Source of the DNA: Tetraselmis striata | Lineage: Eukaryota > Chlorophyta > Chlorodendrophyceae > Chlorodendrales > Chlorodendraceae | Direction: 5' to 3' | DNA length: 64,000 nucleotides | Assembly (NCBI GenBank): GCA_006384855.1 | Contig: VCJN01000118.1 | Coordinates: 59,075-123,074 of the forward strand | In this document: in pieces, positions 45,921 through 56,399 of the stretch | How positions within the stretch are numbered: the first letter of the stretch is position 1 | How the letters are laid out: every line of letters begins with the position of its first letter | Notes under the pieces: model-generated | What the model was told of the DNA's origin: nothing | Seen by the model: only the letters and a program-made list of their open reading frames with translations | Databases searched by the model: none | Position numbers and translations under genes: made by a program

Positions 45921-46673
45921 CGGAGCTGTCACCTCTGCAGCTCTGATGATCCTTGTGAGAATGCAAGACCTTACCTCGGCATCCAGCCCCGCTGCTGCCT
46001 CCTACCATGGCAACTGCTGCCACCGCACGATGGTATGTAGGACATGCCTTTTTTCTGCGCATTATTTTGTATTGTACATCCAACTACACTTCACTCCAAG
46101 TAGCTCATGGAACTGTTATGCGCCCAGCAGTTTGCGACTCCATATTTCTGCATGTTTGGTCACGTATTATCGCGTGGGTGCAATCGAATGCCGCCGAATT
46201 TTGTGTACTGTTGCCAAAGGTTGACGCGCTGCATTTGCAGCCGCGCTGGACAATCACTGGAGCCATGATGCATGGGAGTGGCTGACGCAGTGCTGGAATG
46301 GGCATCATCAACTGTGCGCACAACTCGCTGCATCCTTTGCTGCGTTAATGAGGGGGTACGCGAAGTGCCCATGAGGGGGCATTTTTTAAATTTCGAAATA
46401 AAGATCACTGCATCTGACTGTGAACGCATCAGCTCAGGTGGCAAATGGTGCCGTGTGAGTAATTTGTGGTCACTATGATACAGGCAGAGGGTGGCTATCT
46501 TTGGAACAGTATCCAAATGACGCACTGGTAGTGATGGGATTTATCGGGGCGTCCCGCCGTCAAAGAGTCCTCGGGAGCTAGGGTGCGGAGTTGCGCCCAG
46601 ACAGCTGTGGGCGGAAGTGAAGAAATCAAAGAATGAAAGGAAATGATTGGAGTGTTGTTACGACTTGTTAATG
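45921..46673. other. Convergent intergenic region, nothing recognised
   Basis: About 750 bp between the RPP40-like stop and the SBP gene stop. The sequence is AT-richer than the genes. The open frame at 46160-46525 (-) lacks any motif. Confidence 0.5.
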
Positions 46674-48545
46674 TCAGGGCGGGCCGAAATCAGCCTGGTC
46701 GTTGGTGTTGGGGCCAGGCCGGACCGCCGGACGCGCGTCAGAGAAGCGCGCACGCCTTTGGGCTGCGTCAGCCCGGCTGGCAGCGGCGGCGCGCTGCAAC
46801 ATGCTGTGCAGCGAAAGCCCGGGCGCCTGGCCACCGTCTTTCTGCAGCATCTGCGACCCCTCGCTGCAGCTGCGAAACAGCGAGCCGCTGACGGCGACGG
46901 GGGTGGCGCCTGCCTGAGAGGGCCCGGCGCCAGACAAGTGCGGGCGATCGCCCTCATGGACGTGGCTGCATTCCAGGGCGCAGGCTCTGTCGCTCGGTGA
47001 GAGGCTGCCGTCCAGCAGCACCTCCTCCAGCGACGATGCGGTCTGCAGCAGCGGCCCGGCAGTGCTTGCCCTCGCTAGGCCGGCTGTTGGCGGTGGGGGC
47101 GAGTGCGGGCGGACCAAGTCGAGGGAGGTCTTCGCCTGGCGCGAACACGGCGTCGCCGGCTCTCCTGTAGCCTGTGAATGGTCGGCGCTGGCCTGCTCGC
47201 TCTTTGGCGCCGGGGTGGCTGCGAGCGGCCTGGCGGGTCTGGCGCGGATGGAGAGCGATATCGGCTGGTTTGCGCCGCTGAATGGGTTGGGCACAACGAG
47301 GCGCTCACCACCGTTCTCGTGGTTGGCTGTCGACCCGCGGCTCTCCTCCGCGTTGCCATGCTGCTTTAACTCGGCGACCGCCGCGGACGCGGCCGCCAAG
47401 AAGCTTTGTTCGGTCGGTGGCAGGGAGTCGTTCCGGCTGCCGTCCACGGTAAGCGAGGCTGGGGCGCCGCGCCCGCGGATGGTGACGCTGATGCGGCGTG
47501 TCATCTTGTTAGCTGCCTCCTCCATGTGGTCGCTGCTAAAGCTAGTGCTGGCCCTGGATATCATTGAAGGGGGGGGGGGGGGGGGGGGGGGGGGTTGAGC
47601 ATGGGAGGGGTCCGTCAGAAGGGTAAAAGCCTGCATTTGGCTGTCACATATGCTGTCACATTCGGCGCTGTCCTGATATGCTGCATTCAAATGGATTTGT
47701 GAAAAAAATGCGCTGAACCTGGACGAACGAACAGCGCTTGGAGTGTCACCGGGGAAGGCCGGGCGTTGTACCGCTTGAGGCCGTTGTTTATCGGCAACGG
47801 GGCGGAGAGGTTCCTGGAAAGCTCTTCGTCCCGCAACAAGCTGTCGGTGCGAGGAATGCCGGAGTTGGAGGTGGTCACCGCATGTCCTGGCGGGAAAACC
47901 TCCAGATCGAAGGGATTTGGCTGGGAGGAGGCCTGGCGAAGCATTGACGGGGTGGGCAGCCGGTCAGCGCAGCACAAGTTGGCGACGAGCCGCCGTAAAT
48001 ACGTGCCGTATATACCTCGACAACCGACCGGCGACCGGCCGCCGTACCGCGCCGCATGCACCCGAACTCCACAGCAGGTCCCCATATATGCCGATGATGG
48101 GGAATTGGGGGAATCAAGCCGGACTTTCAAGAACCGGGAAGGCAGGGTGAAGGGAACCCTTCGGTCGCTACAAGTGCGGGAAGGAAAAGCAGTTGAGAAC
48201 GGGTTTGTCGCTAGTGGCACAACGCACCTTCAGTGCAGATATCCGCTCCTTTCGTCGCTCCATAATCCGCGCAAGCCCCTCCCGACAGCTCCGTCGCTTG
48301 CCATCGAAGTTTAGCAGTGGCTCCACCCGGCTGCATTGCTGACAGAAGCGGCCGAGCGAGCCATCGACCACCACCTCCAGCGCGCTCATGTGGTCCTCGC
48401 ACATCCGGCACCGAACGTTCAGCTTCTTGGCGTGCGCGAGCGAGGCGCCGCAACCGTCTATCTTGCAGATCGGCCCTGCCTTATGAGGAACCTTCATTTC
48501 TGAGGATGGAGCCTCCTTGCTCCGTGTGGTGGGTGGTTCGTTCAT
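46674..48545 (-). CDS. SBP-box transcription factor
   Basis: Three exons, 48545-48228, 47932-47772, 47553-46674, give 452 aa in phase. The SBP DNA-binding domain fills residues 27-100: CKIDGC, RCRMCEDH, FCQQCSR, then the basic KRRSCREGLARIMERRK that overlaps the nuclear signal. The rest is low-complexity, Ser/Pro/Ala-rich. SBP proteins bind GTAC-core DNA in the nucleus. In algae they include the copper/hypoxia regulator CRR1, but nothing here proves that role. Odd point: the second zinc site normally reads QQCSRFH, and here the His position is Glu (QQCSRVEPL). An upstream exon could precede ATG 48545, since a GCAG acceptor-like site sits close by. Confidence 0.85.
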
Positions 48546-49310
48546 CTTGTTTCCGCCCTTGTTGGAGGACCTGCGGGATGATCCCGCGGTCCTGGGAAGT
48601 CCGCGTTTATGACGCGCAGCTGTCGCCACGCGCTGGGGCCCACGGTGACACACCGCACCCACCGCCTGGCGCCTCCGCTGGCACCAGATGACCTGTTGAC
48701 TGGGAGTGGCGCGGGGCGCGTCACCGTCTACTGGTCAGCAACTCGTTTACGACGTCACGACGCTTGGCCACGGCCGCCACGTCCCCCGAGGTGCAATACC
48801 CCGCCCCGCGGCCGGGACGGTTGCCGTGATCACTGCCGACGAGAGAAGTATGAACGCGGACGAGTGCGGCCCGAGCGTCCAGGACGTCTGCCGATTGGTG
48901 CCGTACAAGTGTACGAGTGCGTCGCCGCGGGAGTACAGCAGTGCGCCTCCATGCGACACGTCCCAGTACTTATCACCTGAATGATTGATGTACTAATTTC
49001 TACGTTGTCACTATTATACGAGTCTACCCCGTGTTATCCTATCCATACTGACGTGCGGTACTGGTACGCGTACGAGTTCAGGTACCCTCGTTAATATTGC
49101 AGCAGCGCAGCTTCACAGCACCTTCCGCCTCATCCCCGCCCGTCGCTGGGCCACTCTATGTCGTAATTTACCGTATTCTTCGATCGGATAGATCGGTTAC
49201 AGAATAGTCGTAAATTAACAGCAAATCCAGGAAAACCCCATATTCGAAAAGCCGCTAGATTGTAGATTCAAATATTCAATCTAGGACGTCGTAGATTATA
49301 CCTCCGACGA
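48546..49310. other. Intergenic, upstream of SBP gene
   Basis: Should hold the SBP promoter. From about 49160 the DNA becomes AT-rich. TTCGAAAAGCCGCTAGATT (49243-49261) resembles the inverted TTCGAGAAGCCGCCAGATT at about 56209-56227, the possible ends of an older outer insertion. Confidence 0.4.
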
Positions 49311-49313
49311 TTA

Positions 49314-49340
49314 GGCAGAAGTTACGATCGTCAAACGAAA
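49314..49340 (+). repeat. Left terminal inverted repeat of Harbinger element
   Basis: 27 bases starting GGCAGAAGTTACGATC, an exact reverse complement of 53985-54011. Preceded by TTA. Confidence 0.93.
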
Positions 49341-49614
49341 GGGGCGCGAGGCGCGCGCCCATCGGAGGAATGTAGGAGATCTTCGACCATTCAAGCCGTT
49401 TCCCTGGAGGAAGCTGCGCCGATATTCGGGCCGAAGAAGTTACGATCGTCAAACGATACGGGCGGGGGGCGCGCGCTTGTCAGCCGAATTCGAACGGGCG
49501 CGCGGGGCTCTGCGGGCATCAATCATCCATTGTGCCTCGATCCACACGACTCAGCGAGCCTCTGCCCACTCCCGCTCTGCTTCAACCACGCCCCGCCGCA
49601 GCGTATAGCACGAC

Positions 49615-51118
49615 ATGTTCGCCCACTCCGCCGACTCGGATGCGGAATCGGACGAGATGGGGGTTTTGGATCCGGTCACGATCGCGCAAATAGTCGCCGA
49701 AGAGGAGGAGACTGCCAATGATCTCTCTCGGCGCCTCTGCAGTATTCTGCTGCTGGGGGCGCCAGATCTGCTATGGGGCGACCCGGACGATGACTTCGAC
49801 CCCATGGACTACTTCGTCGTTCCGGAGGATGGCGGCGGGCGCCGACAAGGCGGGCGGGGCACAGCGCGTGGACCCTTGGAGGTAGCGCGCCGCCCCTACC
49901 AGGAAGCCTCTGAAGATGGGTCGCGGGAAGAAAAGAGGCAGCGCGACTTTCATAACGGCAAGTGGTACACCCGATATCTGTCTGGTATGCGTCAGGGATC
50001 ACTGGCCTGGGACGAATTATGTTTCAAGTTCCGAGTTCCTTGGCCCATGTTCAACTGGCTGCTACAGCGGACTCGTGCCTCCAAACTTTTCCCCGACGAG
50101 ACGCTAAAGAAGGCTGGCAACCCTCCCGCACCGCTCGGCTTGAAGCTTGCTGCGGCTCTCCGTATGCTTGCCCTGGGCATCCCGATCGACGGCATTGAGG
50201 ATAGTTCTGACTTGTCCAAGGCTACCTTGGGAACTTTCATGTTCGGTATGGACAGGCAAGAAGGCAAGAAGCAGACTGTGATAGGATGGTTTCGGTGGTT
50301 CGTCCAGACTTTTCAGCCTGTGTGGATCCAGGCGCCGCAAACGCAAGCCGACGTGCACAAGCGGCATCTTTGCTCGTTGCGGCTTTCCCGGTGCCGTATC
50401 CAGTCAAGACGCTGTCCACAATGGCGGTTACGACAACGCCCCGGCTTCGGAGCGCGCCAATATGGTTGGCAAGGAGGGGTACCCTACGCTAGCTTGGAAT
50501 GTGAATGTGGGTCACCAGAAGTGAGCCTCCCCCCCCCCCCCCCCCCCCCCTCTCCACTCGCCCCAAACCAGCGCAATTCTTGCTGGTTCAAGCGCCTCAG
50601 CGCCGTTCTTGTATCTCCCTCAAATGTTGTGATGTTATGTACCTCTGCTGTGCAGGTTGATCTTTTCTGTCCACGGTCCCTTTGCTGGGGGTCGTAATGA
50701 CAAAACCATAGTGAGAGCTGACCCGTTCATAAGTGAGGTGCGGATTGATTCTTCCCGCTTGCGCTATGGTGGTTCCCTCATGCCGATTGAATGCTGGGGT
50801 TGGTTTCAACTGCATGTGAGAGAAAACAAACTCTTCACACAGGCCACATGGCAGACGTATAGATCTGATGGCAGCCTGCGCGAACACAAGGGTGTCCATG
50901 CCATCAATGACGGGGGTTACCACAGATGGAGAGAGACGATGGCGGGTCAAAAGCCGGATGATGCTGGCACACTTGCCCTGGCGGTTGCTGGCGCTCTCAG
51001 CGAAAGTGTGCGAAAGGACTCGGAATGTGTATTTGGGATCAAGAAGAAAAGGTGGCGTGTTCTGAAGGTGTGACATTATGACGCGCCCTGTGCGCAGCTG
51101 GCAGTGCCGTGTTATGGC

Positions 51119-51170
<52 letters not shown>

Positions 51171-51322
51171 TGCGTCGGTGATGGCAGCCCATGTGCATAT
51201 GTACATATGCCGCTCACGCTGTGCTGTGCGCTGTGTGATAATATTTACATGTGTGCGCTGCTCAGCGCCTGACTACATACTGGCAGGCGCTGCCTCCGGC
51301 TGGCAGCGCTCTGTGATTATAT

Positions 51323-51353
<31 letters not shown>

Positions 51354-52218
51354 GGGGTGGGATGCGTCGGTGATGGCAGCCCGTATGCATATGTACATAT
51401 GCCGCTCACGCTGTGTTGTGCGCCGTGTGATAATATGTACATGTGTGCGCTGCTCAGCGCCTGGCTACATACTGGGAGGCGCTGCCTTCGACTGGCAGCG
51501 CTCTGTGATTATATGTGTATGTGTTATGCGTCGGTGATGGCAGCTCATGTGCATATGTATATACATATGCCGCTCATGCTGTGCGCCATATGATGAAATT
51601 TATAGGCTGTGCTAATCCGCCCCTGTGTCACAGGTCCCTTCGAATGTGTCAACCAAAGAACAACTGGACGACATGTTCCGGTCGTGCTCAACACTGCACA
51701 ACATGTTGTCGCAGTACGATGGTCTCAACACAATCGGGGAGCGTGATGATGACTGGGAGCCGCTGGAGTTGGACGCCATCGGGGGGACAGCATCTTCGGC
51801 GGTGGAAATGATCAATGAGCAAATGCGGATTGGCGCTAACCCGGAGGATCTGCCAACTGACCTCGTCGATTCGGATGTAGGTGCCGCCGACGTGCGCACC
51901 AGATTTACCGGAGCTGAGCAGCTCATCAAGTGGACAGCGCGTATACCTGTCCATGTCGGTACAGATCTGAGTATAGTAGGTCGGCAGCCAGCATCAGCAG
52001 AGGAGGTAGAGCAGGATGAGGACTACACCAGTAGGCAGGAAGCCATAGCTGAGCATATCAGCTACATGATCAGAAAGAAGATGTTGTGCAAGCTGAAGCA
52101 TGCCAGCGTCTGCAGGCCAGTGTGTGACAGGCCTGTGAATGGCTGCCCAGGGCCATGGCATGACCGCATGATACTCTGTGAAACGTGTCTACATATACTT
52201 AGGGTAGGGAAGGTGTAA
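49615..52218 (+). CDS. PIF/Harbinger DDE transposase
   Basis: Three exons, 49615-50520, 50656-51067, 51634-52218. From ATG 49615 the frame runs through LGLKLAAALRMLALGIPIDG to about 50350. The conserved GFPGAVSSQDAVHNGGYD (first catalytic Asp) then continues in another frame, so a one-base frameshift or an unrecognised intron lies there. Exon 2 carries GGRNDKTIVRADPF (second Asp) and VHAINDGGYHRW (third acidic position), ending ECVFGIKKKRWRVLK, the usual Plant_tran block. Exon 3 begins near NMLSQYDGLN, as family C-termini do. Intron 1 has a C run (50529-50550); intron 2 holds (GT)n, a G run and a three-unit tandem repeat. It may be inactive if the frameshift is real. Confidence 0.82.
51124..51169. 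repeat. (GT)n microsatellite in transposase intron 2
   Basis: An uninterrupted run of about 23 GT units directly before the first unit of a larger tandem repeat. Confidence 0.95.
51170..51600. repeat. Tandem minisatellite of ~165-190 bp units in transposase intron 2
   Basis: Units start ATGCGTCGGTGATGGCAGC at 51170, 51362 and 51526 (the third partial). Each carries ATGTGCATATGTACATATGC-type palindromes and GGCAGCGCTCTGTGATTATA. Units 1 and 2 differ mainly in the GT/G-run segment at their ends. Confidence 0.9.
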
Positions 52219-52280
52219 TGGATGATGCCTCTTGTGACATTATTTCCTATTTGGGGGGGGAGGGGGGGGGGCTATGCTGA

Positions 52281-53529
52281 CTATTCTAGAAACAAAGTTG
52301 GTGGCCCGGCAGCAGCCTTGTCCTGCAGCATCTGCCCTACAATGGCAGGGTTGTAGTCAGAGGGAGCAGGAGAGCTGTAATCCACAGGGGCCGGGTTGGC
52401 TTGCCGGGGGGCGGTAGGAGCCTCATCCTCTTCTTCCAAATTTTTCATGAGGATCTGCATAGCCTTGTCCCTCTGCTGCTCATTGCCGTGCTTCAGCATG
52501 GGTTGTGCAGTCCATATCTTGTTGTTCTTGGAAAGTGCAGAGGCAGTAGAGTTGGATGCCTTCTTCTGCTCCCCGAAATGCTGTGCCACAAGGTTGTAAG
52601 CGGCCTCAGTCCGCTCCCCCTCACGACGAGTCCTCTTGCGGCTGTTCCCAAGCTCAGGTTGAGTGGCGCGGTCTGTGGCTGGACCTGCGCCGGTGGGGGT
52701 GTACCACCGAGGCAGAACTCGCCAATGTTCTTGCCGTTGGGCAGCTGGCCGAATAGAACAAAGCACTCCAGGCGGGCTCGGTCCAAGCGGTAGGGATCGG
52801 CTTGCCCCGCACGCGGGCCCTGGACGAGCTGAAGTGCTCCCAATACTCGAGCTTGGCAGCGCTTTGCACGTCTGCCCATGTCTTGCCGCTTGGTGGCTTC
52901 TCGTCGGGGCCGAGGTGTTGGCGCAAGATAGGCAGGATCTCGTTATGCACAATCTTCACGATCTCGGCATGCTTGGTGAACAGAGGGCTCTTGCCCTTAT
53001 TCTTGCCTGACTCGGTAAAGGAGGTGCGACGCTCGTAAGACTCCTCGATAGTCGGGTGACCATCCTTCCCAGGGGTCCAGATACCAAGGGCCACGACGTC
53101 CGAAGCAAACTTGTTGTAGAAAGACTGTGCGAGCTTGGCGCGCTTGAGGACTGTCTGCGTGGACTTGGAGCGATTGGCGGCCAAGACGCAGCGGACGGCG
53201 ACTAGCACCTCCCCCAGCGCCCACTTCGAGTTGGCTTTGACCGTCGGCGCAGCTGCGCCCTCGCCATCAACGATGCCGTCTTCACACGCATATTCAACTT
53301 CCGGGGAGATAAGGGCTGGTGAGGCGTCGGCGATGGCATCGTCAGCGTCGGTCTCGCCCTCGCCCACGTCGTCGTTGTCGTCCCAGAAGGCATTCTCAAC
53401 AGCATCACGGGCAACATCGCCCGCAGCGACTGCAGGAGGCGACTCAACCATCCGCGCACAAGCCTCGTCGACCAGGGCAATGAAGGAGGAAGGAGCAGTG
53501 GCGGGGTCGGTGGTGTGTGGCGCTGGCAT
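52281..53529 (-). CDS. Harbinger Myb/SANT-like accessory protein (frame broken)
   Basis: Starts at ATG 53529 (MPAPHTTDPATAPSS). The acidic N-terminus is followed by a Trp-containing helical domain: KANSKWALGEVLVAVRCVLA ... RAKLAQSFYNKFASDVVALG, then GKNKGKSPLFTKHAEIVKIV. Harbinger transposons pair their transposase with a Myb-like protein that helps nuclear import and DNA binding, so position and content fit. The first frame stops near 52655. The basic GNSRKRTRREGERTEAAYNL and the acidic-Pro C-terminus (to 52281) follow in other frames, so a frameshift or a missed intron separates the parts. It converges on the transposase gene. Confidence 0.6.
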
Positions 53530-53984
53530 ACTGGGAGCTACGACGTGACGCCTCGTTGACCTGACTGCGCGCAGTCAGCACACGTGTCAAGACCTTGACC
53601 GCGGGTGGGGGGGGGGGGGGGGGGGGGGGGGGCAGCCGGTGCGTCGCCTGCACCGCGAAATGCGGACGTGTTGGCACGCTTCGGGACGGACGGCGGTGGT
53701 ACAGAAGCTGCGAGGGGCCGGAGGGGGGGCGGGGGGGGGGCGAGGACGCGCGATGGCGAATGATGGGCTCACCTGGTGTCTTTCGTCGGAGGAAATGGCT
53801 TTCGTCGGAGATCTCCGACGAAACGGCTGACGGCTGTAGGAAATCACTCCTCCGACCATTCTCCGACGAAGTTATAGGGCGAGAGACCGCTTCGTCTGAC
53901 GATCGTAACTTGGGGGGTTGCGCGTCCCATTTCCTACAGCCGGGGTATCCGGGTGTGTTCGGTACGATTCTACGATCCCGGACG

Positions 53985-54011
53985 TTTCGTTTGACGATCG
54001 TAACTTCTGCC
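53985..54011 (-). repeat. Right terminal inverted repeat of Harbinger element
   Basis: Ends ...GATCGTAACTTCTGCC, followed by the TTA that also begins the flank of the next element. Confidence 0.93.
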
Positions 54012-54014
54012 TTA

Positions 54015-55557
54015 GGCCTGGAAGATTGTATCCGTTGTCTTTGGTGCCCGCCCCCCCTTTTTTTTGCCCCCCCCCCCCCCCCCCTTCGGAAATACTTCCT
54101 TCCTCAGCGGTACTGCTAAAGTACTGCCATCAGACAAATAACAAGGAAACATCATGTTTGTGCCTCGGAAGCATGCAGGAATAGCCATGGCAACTAAAAA
54201 CATGTTATAGATGAACTTCTATGGGTATTGGGCACCCCCACCTTTAGGTGAAAAAGGGGGGACTGTGACAGTACTTTGTGCAGCACTGTAGACAAGGTTG
54301 GGGCAGCAAACATGCCGTTAATATAGATGCAGGAGGATGCGTAGAAGACCACGGCACATAGATGAATATGGCACATAGAGGAATGTCATACATGACAATG
54401 TGGTTTACATTGTCAACCCCAGACCCGCCCGACTGTATGAGACAGCCTACCATGCTATTCATTGTACGTGCAACACATGATGGACACATCTAAATGCCAG
54501 TTGCATATTGCCGTACGTGTGCTGCGCCTCCTAGTCACTGGCTGGTTGGCAGTCCGTGGCTTCCTGCCTTTGCTTGACATGGCATTGCGAGGCCGCCTTG
54601 GCTGCTGCTGAGGCTGGCTGCCTCCTCCGCATGCTGCTCAGCTGGCTCCTTGTCTTGGCGCTGCTAGTCAGCACGGGCCGGACGCTTCCGAGAAGCCTCC
54701 TCCCGCTCAGCTGCCATGCGCCTCTGCGCCCTCACCAATGGCTTGGCACCCTGGGACTTGCAGTACTCACACAGGGGCAGCACATTGTGCCACTAGTCAT
54801 GTAATACCTGACTAATGGTACCCTCCCCATGCACACCAGCGCACCATGCACAGGTAGTGGCATAAAACCAGGCGGCCCTCTTGGTCGTCTGCGTAGAGTA
54901 GTACTCAAACTCCACAGGAGATCCACATGTGATGTTGCTGCGTGTCACCAGCACTCCATGCAGCGGATGGTCGTCATCAAAAGGTTGCATGCCGCACAAG
55001 AAGCTACTGTGCTCAGCAGCTGCCTGGAAGTTCTGCATGGCATATAGATAGCACTCCGCCTTCTCCGTCACGTTGGGCTGCACCTTCTTCCCATCCACCA
55101 CAGTGGCTGCTGGCTCCATGCATATCCCGTGGGTGCGTTAAGGAGTACATGCAGCGGGGCCTCATGCAAGCCTTGCATGTGACCACACCCCTGACATACT
55201 TGCCTTTGAGCAGGTTGGGCGCCAGCTCCGTGGTGGCCATGTCCTCCTTCTGAGCAATCAGCTGGGATGTATGCCGTCCCACGGGTCGCACTACGACAGT
55301 TGACCTAGTTCTTGAAACCCCATAAACAGAGCTTCGAGGATGCATCGCGGCGGTTTGTCTCCCCATCAGCCGCTACTGTACCTTACCAGTATCGAGTTAG
55401 CTGCGCCGGAGATGTCGCCTACGACATCGGGGGCATCGACGAGTAATGTTCAACGTAATATTAGACTGTAAGTTTTTTTTCCGGACATGGAAGATTCCCC
55501 TCCCCCCTTTTCCGAGCAAAATCGCCACCAAAGACAACGGATAAAATCTTCCAGGCC
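54015..55557 (-). mobile_element. Second TTA-flanked Harbinger-type element, adjacent to the first
   Basis: 1543 bp. The left end reads GGCCTGGAAGATTGTATCCG; the right end is its inverted copy with one mismatch (CGGATAAAATCTTCCAGGCC), extending through TTGTCTTTGGTG on both sides (about 32 bp). TTA lies on each side (54012-54014 and 55558-55560). The left TTA is also the right-hand TTA of the 49314-54011 element. No transposase is inside; one cysteine-rich ORF is. Ends differ from the neighbour, so it is another family that uses the same target rule. Confidence 0.8.
54490..55250 (-). CDS. Cysteine-rich transposon-associated protein
   Basis: Read on the minus strand: MATTELAPNLLKGKYVRGVV, TCKACMRPRCMYS (C-x2-C-x4-C), then in a second frame KAECYLYAMQNFQAAAEHSS, FLCGMQPF, VTRSNITCGSPVEFEYYST and CAWC, then after a stop PLCEYCKSQGAKPLVRAQRR. 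The order of Cys pairs, the KPRC.YS word and the ITC-SPVE-YY block recall an ORF I have seen in several DNA transposons of invertebrates and algae, of unknown function and possibly a zinc-binding DNA or protein adaptor. Frame changes near 55100 and 54790 may be introns or decay. Coordinates are approximate. Confidence 0.4.
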
Positions 55558-56399
55558 TTAGCGCACAACATCTAGGACAAAAAGAGGAAAATTCTATGAC
55601 GTCCTAGATTGACATCGAGGGCCTTCCGGGCCCATATCCCGGACGTATCCTGGGCCTTCCGGGCCACCCCGCAAGCCATACAACGCGACCCCCGCCAACT
55701 CCACCGCTCCACCACCCGCGCCCGGGTCCCGCCGCCTATCCACTGCCCCGCCCGCCCGGCGCCATGTATATAGCGACTATAGGCGCCGCTTCTGGGGCAT
55801 CGGTCATGAATTTCCCCCGTCAGGCTCGCATCGTTGCGTAGTCGGACGCCCCGTCGCCGCCACCAGCGCTCGTGACACGAGGCGATAGCATGGCGATGGC
55901 CAGCAAGGCCAGGTACAAGATACCCGCCATTGATACGAGGAGACGCATAGTGTAGCACGGGGAGGGGGTTATGAGGTTGGGTACCGACGGGTGGGGACAG
56001 TCAACAGTGAGCAGTGATGCGGGCCGTGGCGGCCTTTGGGTTGGTGGCCCAATCCCGGCGGCGGGGGCTGGCACGGACGGCGAGGCCGCAGCGAGATGGC
56101 GTTATATTTGAGACGTTTAGTCGAATAAGGGGTAAAATCGTAGATCGTTGCGCGCGTTGTCTCCTAGATCGGGAAAATAACCTACGAAGTCGGATATCTA
56201 CGACTTAAATCTGGCGGCTTCTCGAAGACATGCTATGCAAGGCTAACCGCATGTAAGGCTATGTAAGGCGTAGGGAAGGCTATATATAGCCTAAGTGAGG
56301 ATCGCCTTGGTGAAGTCCGTGAGCGTTCCCATGGTAAGACGATTCCTTGTTCCGCGTTGCCGCTTGCCGCCCATTTGGCCTTCCGGCGGCTCCTGTCCT
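55558..56399. other. Spacer between Harbinger-type element and LINE fragment, with a short signal-peptide frame
   Basis: On the minus strand, 55948-55820 encodes 42 residues beginning MRLLVSMAGILYLALLAIAM, followed by a short polar end. It looks like a secretory signal and may be a first exon or chance. A sequence inverted relative to 49243-49261 lies at 56209-56227. Nothing else is recognised. Confidence 0.35.

Larger units (their letters stand above)
49314..54011 (+). mobile_element. PIF/Harbinger transposon, apparently complete
   Basis: A 4698-bp unit with a 27-bp perfect terminal inverted repeat, beginning GGCAGAAGTTACGATCGTCA at 49314 and inverted at 53985-54011. It is flanked by TTA on both sides (49311-49313, 54012-54014), the target typical of PIF/Harbinger. 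The core GTTACGATCGTCAAACGA occurs again internally at 49439 and, in diverged form, near 53893-53912, as subterminal sites. It encodes a DDE transposase (49615-52218, +) and a Myb/SANT-like partner (52281-53529, -) in convergent orientation, which is the two-gene layout of this superfamily. Confidence 0.9.

Noticed and set aside
46160-46525. Hypothetical gene between RPP40-like and SBP genes
   Set aside because: There is no motif, splice context or codon pattern like the neighbours, so a plain open frame is not enough.
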